Shown in pieces: positions 19,169 through 28,493 of a DNA stretch of 64,000 nucleotides. The notes beneath the pieces were generated by a model. The model did not search any database. It was given only the letters and a program-made list of their open reading frames with translations, and was not told the origin of the DNA. The stretch lies in assembly GCA_900466475.1 (NCBI GenBank), contig UBMI01000007.1, positions 452,569 to 516,568 of the forward strand, in the 5' to 3' direction. This DNA comes from Hyphomicrobiales bacterium (GTDB lineage Bacteria; Pseudomonadota; Alphaproteobacteria; Rhizobiales; Rhizobiaceae). The position numbers and the translations under genes were made by a program. The first letter of the stretch is position 1. Each line of letters opens with the position of its first letter.

Positions 19169-21880
19169 ATGCCAGACGACAACCGCGACCAGGCCGGCAG
19201 GCCCTCGCCCGATGCGCTTCTCGAAAAGGCCCGGGCGGAGTCGCGCGGACGCCTGAAAATCTTCCTGGGCGCGGCACCCGGCGTCGGCAAGACCTATGAA
19301 ATGCTGGTCTCCGGCCACGCCAAGATCGCCGACGGCCTCGACGTGGTGATCGGCGTCGTCGAAACCCATGGCCGCAAAGAAACCGAGGCGCTGCTTGCCG
19401 GTTTCGAAATCATTCCGCGTGTGGAGATCGCCTATCGCGGCCAGTCGCTCGAAGAGATGGATCTCGATGCCATTCTCGCCCGCAAGCCCGATCTTGTTCT
19501 CGTCGACGAACTTGCGCATACCAATGCCGAGGGCAGTCGCCATCCGAAGCGCTATCTCGACGTCAAGGAATTGCTCGACCGTGGCATCGATGTCTATTCG
19601 ACGCTGAACATCCAGCATGTGGAGAGCCTGAACGACGTCGTTTCGCAGATCACCCGCATTCGGGTGCGTGAGACAGTGCCGGACTCCGTGATCGACGTGG
19701 CTGACGACATCGAGATCATCGACCTGACACCCGACGACCTCATCAAACGCCTTCACGATGGCAAGGTCTATGTGGCAAAGACCGCCGAGCGCGCGCTGAC
19801 CAATTATTTCACGCCCGGCAACCTGACGGCGCTCCGCGAACTCGCACTGCGCAAGACCGCCCAGCGCGTCGATGACCAGTTGCTGAGCCATATGCAGGCG
19901 CATGCTATTTCCGGCCCGTGGGCTGCCGGCGACCGTGTGCTGGTGTCGATTGACGATCATCCACGCTCTGCTTCGCTGGTCCGCTACGCCTCACGCATGG
20001 CTGCGCGTCTGCGTGCTCCCTGGGCGGCCGTCTATATCGAGACCAACCGCTCCATCAATCTCTCGGAAACGCAGCGTGATACGATTGCCGCCACGCTCCG
20101 GCTTGCCGAACAGCTTGGCGGCGAAGCGATCACCATTCCCGGCCGCGAGGTGACTGAGGAGCTGGTGCGTCACGCCACCGGGAACAACGTGACCCACATC
20201 GTCATCGGCGCGCCGAAAAAGCCAACATGGCGCGAATGGTGGTGGAACCCCTCCATCACCGACGAGCTAATACGGTGCGCGGGCGATATCAGCGTCCATG
20301 TAATTTCCGGCAACGAGAAAGATCCGACCGCGCAGCGTGGCGTAAAGGCGGCGCCGAGCACGGCCGCGCTGGACTTCCGGGCTTACGCACTTTCCACGCT
20401 TTACGTCGCCATTGCGCTTGTTGCCGGCGTGGTGCTCGATCAGGTGCTCGACGTTCGCAATCTGGCGCTCGTCTTCCTGATGGCGGTGCTGACATCGGCC
20501 GTCATCCATGGCCTCAGACCGGCGCTCTATACCTGTATCGTCAGTGCCCTCTCCTTCAACTTTTTCTTCCTGCCGCCGCGCTATACGTTGACGATCAGCG
20601 ATCCGGAAAGCGTGCTCGCGCTCTTCTTCTTCCTTGGTGTCGCCGTCATCGCCTCCAACCTGACGGCAACCGTCCAGCGGCAGGCGGCCGCGGCCCGGCA
20701 AAGAGCGCGCACGACGGAAGACCTCTATCTCTTTTCCAAGAAGCTCGCCGGCACCGGCACGCTCGATGACGTCCTCTGGGCGACTGCCTTCCAGATCGCC
20801 TCAATGCTCAAGGTGCGCGTCGTTCTCCTCCTGCCGGAAGATAATTCCATTGCCGTCAAGGCCGGCTATCCGCCTGACGATACGCTCGACGATGCCGATA
20901 TCGCCGCCGCCCGCTGGGCCTGGGAACATAATCATGCCGCCGGTCGCGGCGCTGATACCCTGCCCGGGGCCAAGCGCCTCTATGTACCATTGCGTACCGG
21001 TCGAACGGCCGTTGGCGTCATCGGCCTCGACAGTGACCGCCGGGACGGCCCGCTGCTGACGCCGGAACAGCAGCGGCTTCTCGATGCGCTTGCCGATCAG
21101 GCGGCACTCGCCATCGAACGCGTGCAACTCGTTGCTGACGTCGATCGGGCCAAGCTTGCGGCCGAAGCGGACCGCCTGCGCTCTGCTCTGCTGACGTCGA
21201 TCTCCCACGATCTCAAGACGCCACTTGCGGCGATCCTCGGCGCGTCCGGCACACTGCGCGATTACTTCGATTCGATGTCGGCGGATGACCGGACAGATCT
21301 TCTGTCGACGGTCGTCGATGAATCCGAACGTCTCAACCGCTTCATCGCCAATCTGCTCGACATGACGAAGATCGAGTCCGGCGCCATGGAACCGAACTAT
21401 GCGCTGCACTATGCAGGAGATATCGCAGGCAGCGCGTTGCGCCGGGCTGCAAAAATTCTCGATCATCACAGGACGGAAATGACAATCCCTGCCGACCTGC
21501 CCATGGTCCGCGTCGATCCCGTTCTCTTCGAGCAGGTCCTCTTCAACCTTCTCGACAATGCCGCCAAATACGCGCCCGAAGGCTCTGTCATCCGCATCGA
21601 AGGTTGGGCGGATGCCGATAATGTCGTCGTACAAGTCTCCGACCAAGGCCCGGGCATTCCTGCTGCAGACCTCAACCGTGTCTTCGACACGTTCTACCGC
21701 GTGCGCAAGGGCGATCAGGTGCGCGCCGGCACCGGCCTCGGCCTCTCCATATGCCGCGGCTTCATCGAGGCGATGAGTGGGACGATCACAGCCGGCAACC
21801 GGACAGACAGGTCCGGCGCCGTCTTCACCATCCGCCTTCCAAAACCGAACGACATTCCAAAATTGGATGAACTCAAATGA
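19169..21880 (+). CDS. kdpD: KdpD, osmosensitive K+ channel histidine kinase
   Basis: A 903-residue sensor kinase. In order: the cytoplasmic KdpD domain with Walker A (GAAPGVGKTYEML, near residue 33) and VDELAHTNAEG, a universal stress protein-like domain (about 250-375), four close membrane spans (about 400-500), a GAF-like domain, the HisKA segment SISHDLKTPLAA with phospho-acceptor His680, and an HATPase domain with DQGPGIP and GTGLGLSI. It senses K+ limitation and phosphorylates KdpE. It overlaps kdpE by 4 bp. Confidence 0.96.
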   Translation: MPDDNRDQAGRPSPDALLEKARAESRGRLKIFLGAAPGVGKTYEMLVSGHAKIADGLDVVIGVVETHGRKETEALLAGFEIIPRVEIAYRGQSLEEMDLDAILARKPDLVLVDELAHTNAEGSRHPKRYLDVKELLDRGIDVYSTLNIQHVESLNDVVSQITRIRVRETVPDSVIDVADDIEIIDLTPDDLIKRLHDGKVYVAKTAERALTNYFTPGNLTALRELALRKTAQRVDDQLLSHMQAHAISGPWAAGDRVLVSIDDHPRSASLVRYASRMAARLRAPWAAVYIETNRSINLSETQRDTIAATLRLAEQLGGEAITIPGREVTEELVRHATGNNVTHIVIGAPKKPTWREWWWNPSITDELIRCAGDISVHVISGNEKDPTAQRGVKAAPSTAALDFRAYALSTLYVAIALVAGVVLDQVLDVRNLALVFLMAVLTSAVIHGLRPALYTCIVSALSFNFFFLPPRYTLTISDPESVLALFFFLGVAVIASNLTATVQRQAAAARQRARTTEDLYLFSKKLAGTGTLDDVLWATAFQIASMLKVRVVLLLPEDNSIAVKAGYPPDDTLDDADIAAARWAWEHNHAAGRGADTLPGAKRLYVPLRTGRTAVGVIGLDSDRRDGPLLTPEQQRLLDALADQAALAIERVQLVADVDRAKLAAEADRLRSALLTSISHDLKTPLAAILGASGTLRDYFDSMSADDRTDLLSTVVDESERLNRFIANLLDMTKIESGAMEPNYALHYAGDIAGSALRRAAKILDHHRTEMTIPADLPMVRVDPVLFEQVLFNLLDNAAKYAPEGSVIRIEGWADADNVVVQVSDQGPGIPAADLNRVFDTFYRVRKGDQVRAGTGLGLSICRGFIEAMSGTITAGNRTDRSGAVFTIRLPKPNDIPKLDELK

Positions 21881-22569
21881 CCGGTTCAGCCGTCAAGATT
21901 CTCGTCGTCGATGACGAGCCGCCAATCCGCAAGCTTCTGCGCGTCGGCCTCACCGCACAAGGCTACGAAGTCCAGGAGGCCCCGAATGCCGGTGCCGCCC
22001 GCCAGTCCGTCAAGGATGATCAGCCCGATCTCATCGTGCTCGATCTTGGCCTTCCCGACATATCTGGCCACGACCTTTTGCAGGAATGGCGCGAAGACGG
22101 GCTCAGCATGCCTGTCGTCATTCTCTCGAGCCGTACCGACGAAGCCGGCATCGTGAAGGCGCTGGAAAGTGGTGCCGACGACTATGTGACGAAGCCCTTC
22201 GGCGTCAACGAACTCGGTGCCCGTATCCGCGTGGCGCTCCGCCACCGGCTGCAGCAGCAGGGCGAAAAGGCGATCTTTCAGACCGGCGGGCTGTCGATCG
22301 ATCTCGTCAAGCGCATCGTCAAGGTCGACGGCAGGGAGATCAAGCTGTCGCCGAAGGAATACGACATCCTGCGCGTACTCGCCCAGCATGCCGGCAAGGT
22401 GCTGACACATCAATTTCTTCTGAAGCAGGTATGGGGTCCGGCCGCGGACGTGCAGTATCTGCGCGTCTATGTGCGCCAGCTGCGGCAAAAGGTCGAGCAG
22501 ATTCCCGACCAGCCACACTATATCACCACAGAGACCGGCGTCGGCTACCGGCTCCGTGAGCCTGACTGA
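21877..22569 (+). CDS. kdpE: KdpE, OmpR-family response regulator
   Basis: A 230-residue two-domain regulator. The receiver domain has the acidic pair VDDEPP, phospho-acceptor Asp56 (VLDLGLPD) and the conserved Lys in VTKPFG; a winged-helix DNA-binding domain follows (LSPKEYDILRVLAQHAGKV; YVRQLRQKVEQ; GVGYRL). It activates kdp transcription. The ATGA overlap with kdpD indicates coupled translation. Confidence 0.96.
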   Translation: MTGSAVKILVVDDEPPIRKLLRVGLTAQGYEVQEAPNAGAARQSVKDDQPDLIVLDLGLPDISGHDLLQEWREDGLSMPVVILSSRTDEAGIVKALESGADDYVTKPFGVNELGARIRVALRHRLQQQGEKAIFQTGGLSIDLVKRIVKVDGREIKLSPKEYDILRVLAQHAGKVLTHQFLLKQVWGPAADVQYLRVYVRQLRQKVEQIPDQPHYITTETGVGYRLREPD

Positions 22570-22598
22570 TACCTGCCGAAAACAGCATCGAGAATGTA

Positions 22599-23054
22599 AT
22601 GAACCTCTCCAATATCATCCGGCCGGAGCACACCTTCATCGGCCTGTCGGTGACGACCAAGTGGCGCGCGCTGCAGACGATTTCCGAAAAAGCCGGCAAG
22701 GCCTTCGGCATTGACGGCCAGAGCGTGCTGAAAGCGCTCGAATCCCGGGAGAAGCTCGGCTCCACCGGCATCGGCAACGGCATCGCTGTTCCTCATGCAG
22801 CCATCAACGGCATGACGAGCCCGCGCGGTCTCTTGATCCGCTTCGCCCAGCCGCTGGACTTCGATGCGATCGACGATATCGCGACGGACATCGCCTTCGT
22901 GCTGCTCTTCGGGGAAAACAATCGTGGGGAATATCTGAACGTGCTCGCCGCCATCGCCCGCAGGCTTCAGTCGGATGGCGTCCTGGCGGCCATGCGCAAG
23001 GCGAAAAGCACAGATGAATTCTATTCGGATTTCATCGCGGATTCACGCGTCTGA
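22599..23054 (+). CDS. ptsN: PTS EIIA-Ntr (PtsN) paralogue linked to kdp
   Basis: A 151-residue cytoplasmic EIIA of the nitrogen PTS. The block GSTGIGNGIAVPHAAI contains the phosphorylatable His66, and PLDFDAIDDIATDIAFVLL is family-typical. In E. coli, dephosphorylated EIIA-Ntr binds KdpD and TrkA and so ties potassium homeostasis to the PTS. Finding a ptsN copy 29 bp after kdpE suggests a dedicated KdpD partner. In rhizobia the main ptsN usually sits near rpoN, so this is probably a second copy (inference). Confidence 0.9.
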   Translation: MNLSNIIRPEHTFIGLSVTTKWRALQTISEKAGKAFGIDGQSVLKALESREKLGSTGIGNGIAVPHAAINGMTSPRGLLIRFAQPLDFDAIDDIATDIAFVLLFGENNRGEYLNVLAAIARRLQSDGVLAAMRKAKSTDEFYSDFIADSRV

Positions 23055-23079
23055 AGAGAAATTCGCTTCGCGCTTCCGA

Positions 23080-23107
23080 CCTTCTCCCCGCCATGGCGGG
23101 GGGAAGG
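23080..23107. repeat. Rhizobial palindromic repeat unit (RIME-like)
   Basis: CCTTCTCCCCGCC (23080-23092) and GGCGGGGGGAAGG (23095-23107) form a 13-bp palindrome with one mismatch. CCTTCTCCCC...GGGGAGAAGG palindromes are abundant intergenic repeats in Rhizobium and Sinorhizobium. Confidence 0.55.
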
Positions 23108-23121
23108 CAAATCGAGGACAA

Positions 23122-23143
23122 GGGGCCGCTCCGGCCCCTTTTT
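23122..23143 (+). terminator. Rho-independent terminator after ptsN
   Basis: GGGGCC/GGCCCC with a GCTCC loop is followed directly by TTTTT. It ends one base before the stop codon of the convergent porin gene, so it closes the kdp-ptsN transcript. Confidence 0.85.
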
Positions 23144-23144
23144 A

Positions 23145-24158
23145 TTAGAAGTCGCGCTGGAAACGGAGGAAACCGAAGGTTTCGTCGTCGCCGTCTTCTT
23201 CGTCGTGATACTGGACGCTGAGCTTGCTGCGCAGATTGTCAGCAATCCGGTAGTCGATGGTGACGCCGGTCGTATAAGCGCTGCCGCCGCTGAAGTCGCC
23301 GTCAGCATCGATATCGATCTTGTCGAAGTACTGGAAGGCCGGGGTGACGGCCCACTTGTCGGTCAGCTTGATCTTGTACTCGGCTGCGACCGTCCATTCG
23401 GACGCTTCGTAGTAGTAGTTAGCGCCACTGGCCCAGATGCCAGCGAGGCCGAGAGTGCCTGGACCGATATCGGCATAAACGATAGCGCGGATGGCGCCTT
23501 CTTCGTTATCCGTATCGTAACCACCAAGCAGGTAGCCGCTGAATGCGCCACTCTTGAACGAGACCTGGGCTGCAACGCCGAAGTTGTTCGGGCCTTCACC
23601 CGGCTTCTCGACATAGTCTTCTTCAAGTTCGTCGACCGAGACACCGGCTGCGAAGCTGTCGGTCTCGTACTGATAACGGATCGAGTTGTGGGTCGTCTCG
23701 TTGCTCGAGAGCGTGTCCGTCTCGCCGCTCAGATCGTCGTCCCACCAGCTGTACAGCTTACCAGCGCGGAAGCCGGCGATGTCGATATAACCTTCATCGA
23801 GCAGGGTTTCCTGATCGGTGGCGTTGTCAGCGTTGGTACGCAGCGTGATAACGCCCGTGAGCGTGCCGTACTCGGTGTCGTTCTTGGTCTGGAAGGTAAC
23901 CTGACCGCGAGTCCAGAAGTTCACATCGGAATCACCCGAGACGTTCTGGCCAAAACGAACTTCAGTACGGATGTAACCGCTGATCTGAAGGCAGGTTTCG
24001 GTGCCCGGGATGTAGAAGTAGCCAGTCCCGTAGGCGTCGCAAACGCGAACATATTCTACGGGCTCCGGCTCGGCGGCGACGATAGCGTCGGCTGCATGTG
24101 CTCCGGAAACCGCTGCAAGGGCGGCAACAGAGCCAAGAAGGATAGTTTTAATAGACAT
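23145..24158 (-). CDS. Outer-membrane porin (rhizobial RopA/Porin_2 type)
   Basis: A 337-residue outer-membrane beta-barrel. A signal peptide (MSIKTILLGSVAALAAVSGAHA) precedes the family N-terminus with EPEPVEYVRVCDAYGTGYFYIPGTETCLQ (two cysteines, split here as VRVCDAYG and TETCLQISGY). The sequence alternates polar and aromatic residues and ends in phenylalanine (RFQRDF), as needed for barrel assembly. It would allow passive diffusion of small hydrophilic solutes. Confidence 0.92.
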   Translation of the reverse strand: MSIKTILLGSVAALAAVSGAHAADAIVAAEPEPVEYVRVCDAYGTGYFYIPGTETCLQISGYIRTEVRFGQNVSGDSDVNFWTRGQVTFQTKNDTEYGTLTGVITLRTNADNATDQETLLDEGYIDIAGFRAGKLYSWWDDDLSGETDTLSSNETTHNSIRYQYETDSFAAGVSVDELEEDYVEKPGEGPNNFGVAAQVSFKSGAFSGYLLGGYDTDNEEGAIRAIVYADIGPGTLGLAGIWASGANYYYEASEWTVAAEYKIKLTDKWAVTPAFQYFDKIDIDADGDFSGGSAYTTGVTIDYRIADNLRSKLSVQYHDEEDGDDETFGFLRFQRDF

Positions 24159-24514
24159 CAGAAAGACCTTTTACGGTTTGAAAGAGGCAAGCAGTGTTTC
24201 AAGGACACCCCCACCATCGGTCGCCGAATCCCAACGACCGGAAGGCCATGTAGGCACTCGAAAGCGCCACCGCTGCAAAACAAGACTAAAAATCGACACA
24301 CGAATGTCACTTTCCGGCTCGAACTGTGGCAGAAAAATCACGACTGTGGCACGGTGCCTTAATTGGCCGCGGCCAACTTGGCAGCACGTCCCATTCGCAA
24401 TCTCGCACTGAAAATGGGATGGCTTTCTAAGGTTGGTCCCCGGAACCGGAACAATCTTCGTTTCATTATACGACCTAGTTGATAGAGTTTAGCGTATAAC
24501 CACGGAGGGTTCCC
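24159..24514. other. Divergent intergenic region between porin and sulfate-binding protein
   Basis: This 356-bp gap should hold the porin promoter (minus) and the sulfate operon promoter (plus). Apart from the inverted repeat at 24466-24499 no convincing gene, RNA or promoter consensus could be assigned. Confidence 0.5.
24466..24499. promoter_or_regulatory. Inverted repeat upstream of the sulfate transport operon
   Basis: TTATACG (24466-24472) and CGTATAA (24493-24499) are perfect inverted arms separated by 20 bp, in AT-rich sequence ending 15 bp before the binding-protein ATG. Position suggests a regulator site or overlapping promoter for sulfur control. Confidence 0.35.
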
Positions 24515-25540
24515 ATGCAGACTTTAAGGTTCACCCGGCTCGTCGCGGCCGCGGTCATGGCAGGCAGCTTTGCCATCGGCAGTGTCGCACCGGCATTCGC
24601 CGACCAGACGCTTCTGAACGTGTCCTATGACCCGACACGCGAATTGTATAAGGATTTCAACGCCGCCTTTGCTGCGAAGTGGAAGGCTGACACCGGTGAA
24701 GCCGTGACGATCCAAGCCTCTCATGGTGGTTCCGGCGCACAGGCGCGGTCGGTCATCGACGGCCTTGATGCCGACGTGGTAACCCTCGCCCTCGAAGGCG
24801 ACATCAACGCGATCGCAAAGGCCACGGGCAAGATCCCGGCCGACTGGAAGACCAAATTCCCGAACAATTCGACCCCCTATACATCGACGATCGTCTTCCT
24901 CGTCCGCAAGGGCAACCCGAAGGGCATCAAGGATTGGAGCGATCTGATCAAGGACGATGTGCAGGTCATCACGCCGAACCCGAAGACTTCCGGCGGCGCC
25001 CGCTGGAATTTCCTTGCCGCCTGGGCATGGGCAAAGCAGGCGAACGGCGGTGACGAGGCCAAGGCGCAGGATTATGTGACCAAGCTCCTCCAGCACGTTC
25101 CGGTTCTCGACAGCGGCGCACGTGGCGCGACGACCACATTCGTCCAGCGCGGCCTCGGCGATGTCCTGCTTGCCTGGGAAAACGAAGCCTATCTCTCGCT
25201 TGAAGAACTCGGTCCCGACCAGTTCGAGATCGTGACCCCCACCTTCTCGATCCGCGCCGACCCGCCGGTCGCAATCGTTGACGGCAACGTCGATAAGAAG
25301 GGCACCCGCAAGGTCGCGGAAGCTTACCTGAACTACCTTTATTCGGACGAAGGCCAGAAGATCGCGGCAAAGCATTATTACCGGCCGATCAAGCCGGAAG
25401 CAGCCGATGCGGCTGATATTGCCCGCTTCCCGAAGCTGACGCTCGCCACGATTGACGACTTCGGAGGCTGGAAGGATGCACAGCCGAAATTCTTCGGCGA
25501 TGGCGGCGTATTTGACCAGATCTACAAGCCGGCCCAATAA
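24515..25540 (+). CDS. Sulfate ABC transporter periplasmic binding protein (Sbp/CysP family)
   Basis: A 341-residue exported protein with a signal peptide of about 30 residues ending AFA and the family opening [42 protein letters not shown] holds the sulfate-contact serines. It delivers sulfate or thiosulfate to CysTW. GGAGG precedes the ATG, and cysT, cysW and cysA follow on the same strand. Confidence 0.93.
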   Translation: MQTLRFTRLVAAAVMAGSFAIGSVAPAFADQTLLNVSYDPTRELYKDFNAAFAAKWKADTGEAVTIQASHGGSGAQARSVIDGLDADVVTLALEGDINAIAKATGKIPADWKTKFPNNSTPYTSTIVFLVRKGNPKGIKDWSDLIKDDVQVITPNPKTSGGARWNFLAAWAWAKQANGGDEAKAQDYVTKLLQHVPVLDSGARGATTTFVQRGLGDVLLAWENEAYLSLEELGPDQFEIVTPTFSIRADPPVAIVDGNVDKKGTRKVAEAYLNYLYSDEGQKIAAKHYYRPIKPEAADAADIARFPKLTLATIDDFGGWKDAQPKFFGDGGVFDQIYKPAQ

Positions 25541-25548
25541 TAGGTCTT

Positions 25549-26406
25549 ATGAGCGCACATAACCCCACACGGTGGCGGTTCAAGCGGCCGAGCGTCATTC
25601 CGGGTTTCGGACTGGCGCTCGGCCTTACCTTGATCTGGCTTACCCTCATCGTCCTTATCCCGCTGTCTGGCCTCGCCTGGCGGTCGAGCGCACTCGGCTG
25701 GGAGAAGTTCTTCGGCATTGCATTCGACCAGCGAACGCTGAGCGCCCTGCGCATCAGCTTCGGCAGCGCCTTCATTGCCGCCTGCCTCAATGTCGTCTTC
25801 GGCGTCATCCTTGCCTGGGTGCTGGTACGCTACCGGTTTCCCGGAAAGCGCATTATCGACGCCATGGTAGACCTGCCCTTTGCCCTGCCGACGGCCGTCG
25901 CCGGCATCGCGCTGACCACCCTCTATGCTCCGAACGGCTGGGTCGGGCAGTTCCTGACGCCACTCGGCATCAAGATCGCCTTCACGCCGGCCGGTATTGT
26001 CGTCGCCCTCATCTTCGTCGGCCTGCCCTTCATCGTGCGGACGGTCCAGCCGGTCATGGAAGAGATCGACAAGGAAGTGGAGGAGGCTGCCGCCACGCTC
26101 GGCGCCAATCGCTTCCAGACAATCGCACGCGTGCTGCTGCCGGGCCTTGCGCCCGCGGTCCTGACGGGTTTCGCCCTCGCCTTCGCCCGCGCGGTCGGCG
26201 AATACGGCTCGGTCATCTTCATTGCCGGCAACCTGCCGTTCAAATCGGAAATCGCCCCATTGCTGATCGTCATCAAGCTCGAAGAATATAACTACGCAGC
26301 AGCGACCGGCATCGCGGCGATCATGCTGATCATCTCCTTCACGATGCTGCTTGTCATCAATCTTATACAGAGCTGGAGCAGGCGGAGGTACGGTTATGGC
26401 GTCTAA
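25549..26406 (+). CDS. cysT: Sulfate ABC transporter permease CysT (CysU)
   Basis: A 285-residue inner-membrane permease with about six spans. The EAA loop EVEEAAATLGANRFQTIARVLLPGL (about residues 180-204, quoted in part as EEAAATLGA) contacts CysA. It starts 8 bp after the binding-protein gene and overlaps cysW. Confidence 0.93.
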   Translation: MSAHNPTRWRFKRPSVIPGFGLALGLTLIWLTLIVLIPLSGLAWRSSALGWEKFFGIAFDQRTLSALRISFGSAFIAACLNVVFGVILAWVLVRYRFPGKRIIDAMVDLPFALPTAVAGIALTTLYAPNGWVGQFLTPLGIKIAFTPAGIVVALIFVGLPFIVRTVQPVMEEIDKEVEEAAATLGANRFQTIARVLLPGLAPAVLTGFALAFARAVGEYGSVIFIAGNLPFKSEIAPLLIVIKLEEYNYAAATGIAAIMLIISFTMLLVINLIQSWSRRRYGYGV

Positions 26407-27283
26407 CGTTACCGCAACCGTTTCGACCGCAGAGCCGCACAAGGTTCATTCGGCTGTCACAGAGAGCAAGGTCGCCCGTATTACGCTGGTCGTCATTGCG
26501 CTCGTCTTTCTGCTCTTGATCCTGTTCCTGCCGCTTGCAGCCGTCTTCGTCGAAGCTTTTCGCAAGGGTGCCGGCGCTTTCTTCACGGCACTCCAGGATG
26601 CCGAAACCTTCTCGGCGATCCGCCTGACGCTGATCGTTGCCGGCGTCAGCGTGCCGCTGAACCTCGTCTTCGGCATCGCCGCTGCCTGGGCGATCGCCAA
26701 GTTCGAATTTAAGGGCAAGGCGTTCCTGACGACACTGATCGATCTGCCCTTTTCGGTCTCGCCTGTTATCTCGGGTCTCGTCTTCGTGCTGCTCTTCGGC
26801 GCCAACACCTGGCTCGGCCAGTGGCTGAGCGCCAATGACATCAAGATCCTGTTTGCGGCACCGGGGCTGATCCTCGCCACCATGTTCGTCACCTTCCCCT
26901 TCGTTGCGCGCGAGCTTATCCCGCTCATGCAGGAACAGGGAACGCAGGATGAGGAGGCAGCTCTTTCGCTCGGCGCGAGCGGTTGGCAGGCCTTCTGGCA
27001 CGTCACCTTGCCGAACATCAAATGGGGCCTGCTCTACGGCGTCCTTCTCTGCAATGCCCGCGCCATGGGCGAATTCGGTGCCGTTTCGGTAGTGTCAGGC
27101 CATATTCGCGGGCAAACCAACACGATGCCGTTGCAGGTAGAAATCCTCTACAACGAATATAACTTCACCGGAGCCTTTGCGGTCGCTTCGCTTCTGGCCT
27201 TGCTTGCCCTCGTCACGCTTGTTTTGAAGACGCTGCTGGAAATGCGCTATAGCGCGGAAATCGCCGCCAGCCGGCGGCACTGA
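26396..27283 (+). CDS. cysW: Sulfate ABC transporter permease CysW
   Basis: A 295-residue permease, partner of CysT, with the EAA loop DEEAALSLGASGWQAFWHVTLP and about six spans. The ATG at 26396, preceded by GGCGGAGG, was chosen; it overlaps the end of cysT by 11 bp. An in-frame ATG further upstream inside cysT has no ribosome site. Confidence 0.92.
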   Translation: MASNVTATVSTAEPHKVHSAVTESKVARITLVVIALVFLLLILFLPLAAVFVEAFRKGAGAFFTALQDAETFSAIRLTLIVAGVSVPLNLVFGIAAAWAIAKFEFKGKAFLTTLIDLPFSVSPVISGLVFVLLFGANTWLGQWLSANDIKILFAAPGLILATMFVTFPFVARELIPLMQEQGTQDEEAALSLGASGWQAFWHVTLPNIKWGLLYGVLLCNARAMGEFGAVSVVSGHIRGQTNTMPLQVEILYNEYNFTGAFAVASLLALLALVTLVLKTLLEMRYSAEIAASRRH

Positions 27284-27293
27284 AGGAATTAGA

Positions 27294-28334
27294 ATGGAAG
27301 TACGCGTCCAAAACCTACGCAAGGAATTCGATCGCTTTCCGGCGCTGCACGATGTCTCGCTCGATATCCGCTCAGGAGAACTGATCGCACTGCTCGGCCC
27401 GTCGGGTTCCGGCAAGACCACGCTCCTGCGCCTCATCGCCGGCCTCGAAAGCCCGACCGATGGCCTGATTTTCTTCGGCGACGAGGATGCATCGAGAAAG
27501 ACGGTCCAGCAACGCAATATCGGCTTCGTGTTCCAGCACTATGCGCTTTTCCGCCATATGACGGTACTCGACAACGTCTCCTTCGGCCTGAAGGTGCGCA
27601 ATTCATCGCGCCGTCCGCCGAATGCAGAGATTCGCAAACGGGCGCTGGAACTGCTCGATCTCGTACAGCTTTCAGGTCTTGAAAAGCGCTATCCGGCACA
27701 GCTTTCCGGCGGCCAGCGCCAGCGCGTAGCCCTTGCCCGCGCCATGGCGGTCGAGCCGAACGTCCTGCTGCTTGACGAACCCTTCGGGGCGCTCGATGCG
27801 CAGGTGCGCAAGGACCTGCGCAAATGGCTGCGCGAAATCCATGACCGCACCGGCCACACCACCGTCTTCGTCACCCACGACCAGGACGAAGCGATGGAGC
27901 TTGCCGACCGAGTCGTCGTCATGAGCCAGGGTGCGATCGAACAGGTCGGCACGCCGGACCAGGTCTATGACAGCCCCAATTCGCCCTTCGTCTTCGGCTT
28001 CGTCGGCCAGTCGAACTGCCTGCAGGTGGAAGTTGCCGGCGGCGATATCCGCTTCGAAGGGCGCTCGCTGGGTCTCAACGCCGATGGTGAAGCTGATGGC
28101 GCTGCGCAGCTCTATTTCCGCCCGCACGATGTCCGGCTCTGCGAATCGGCCGAAAACTGTATTGCCGGCCAACCGGTTGCAAGTCGGCGCGTCGCCGGTA
28201 CCCGCCACATCGAACTCGACATCGGCAAGGACCGCCCGCATATCGAGATCGAGCTTCCGCCGAGCGAGGCCGACAGGCTCGACCGGTCACGCGTCGCCTT
28301 CAAGCCCACGCGCTGGAAGCTTTTCCGAAGCTGA
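27294..28334 (+). CDS. cysA: Sulfate ABC transporter ATP-binding protein CysA
   Basis: A 346-residue ATPase with Walker A (GPSGSGKTTLLR), signature [14 protein letters not shown], Walker B (VLLLDEPFGALD) and a C-terminal TOBE-like regulatory domain. It energises sulfate/thiosulfate uptake. The N-terminus MEVRVQNLRKEFDRFPAL is typical of CysA. Confidence 0.93.
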   Translation: MEVRVQNLRKEFDRFPALHDVSLDIRSGELIALLGPSGSGKTTLLRLIAGLESPTDGLIFFGDEDASRKTVQQRNIGFVFQHYALFRHMTVLDNVSFGLKVRNSSRRPPNAEIRKRALELLDLVQLSGLEKRYPAQLSGGQRQRVALARAMAVEPNVLLLDEPFGALDAQVRKDLRKWLREIHDRTGHTTVFVTHDQDEAMELADRVVVMSQGAIEQVGTPDQVYDSPNSPFVFGFVGQSNCLQVEVAGGDIRFEGRSLGLNADGEADGAAQLYFRPHDVRLCESAENCIAGQPVASRRVAGTRHIELDIGKDRPHIEIELPPSEADRLDRSRVAFKPTRWKLFRS

Positions 28335-28352
28335 CACCGTTGCAATACCGGC

Positions 28353-28379
28353 TCCCGCCAGAATCGTATTTTGGCGGGA
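28353..28379 (+). terminator. Possible terminator after cysA
   Basis: TCCCGCCA (28353-28360) pairs with TGGCGGGA (28372-28379) around an 11-nt loop, 19 bp after the cysA stop. The following CCCCTTGTTATTTTTG is only loosely U-rich, so efficiency is uncertain. Confidence 0.5.
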
Positions 28380-28493
28380 ACCCCTTGTTATTTTTGTTAT
28401 CTGCGGTTGTTTGTATTTTTGTCACATGCCGGGTAAAACGTTTTCGCTAAGATCGAAAAGGGCTGGACTAATTCCAATAGGAGGCACCTAGCG

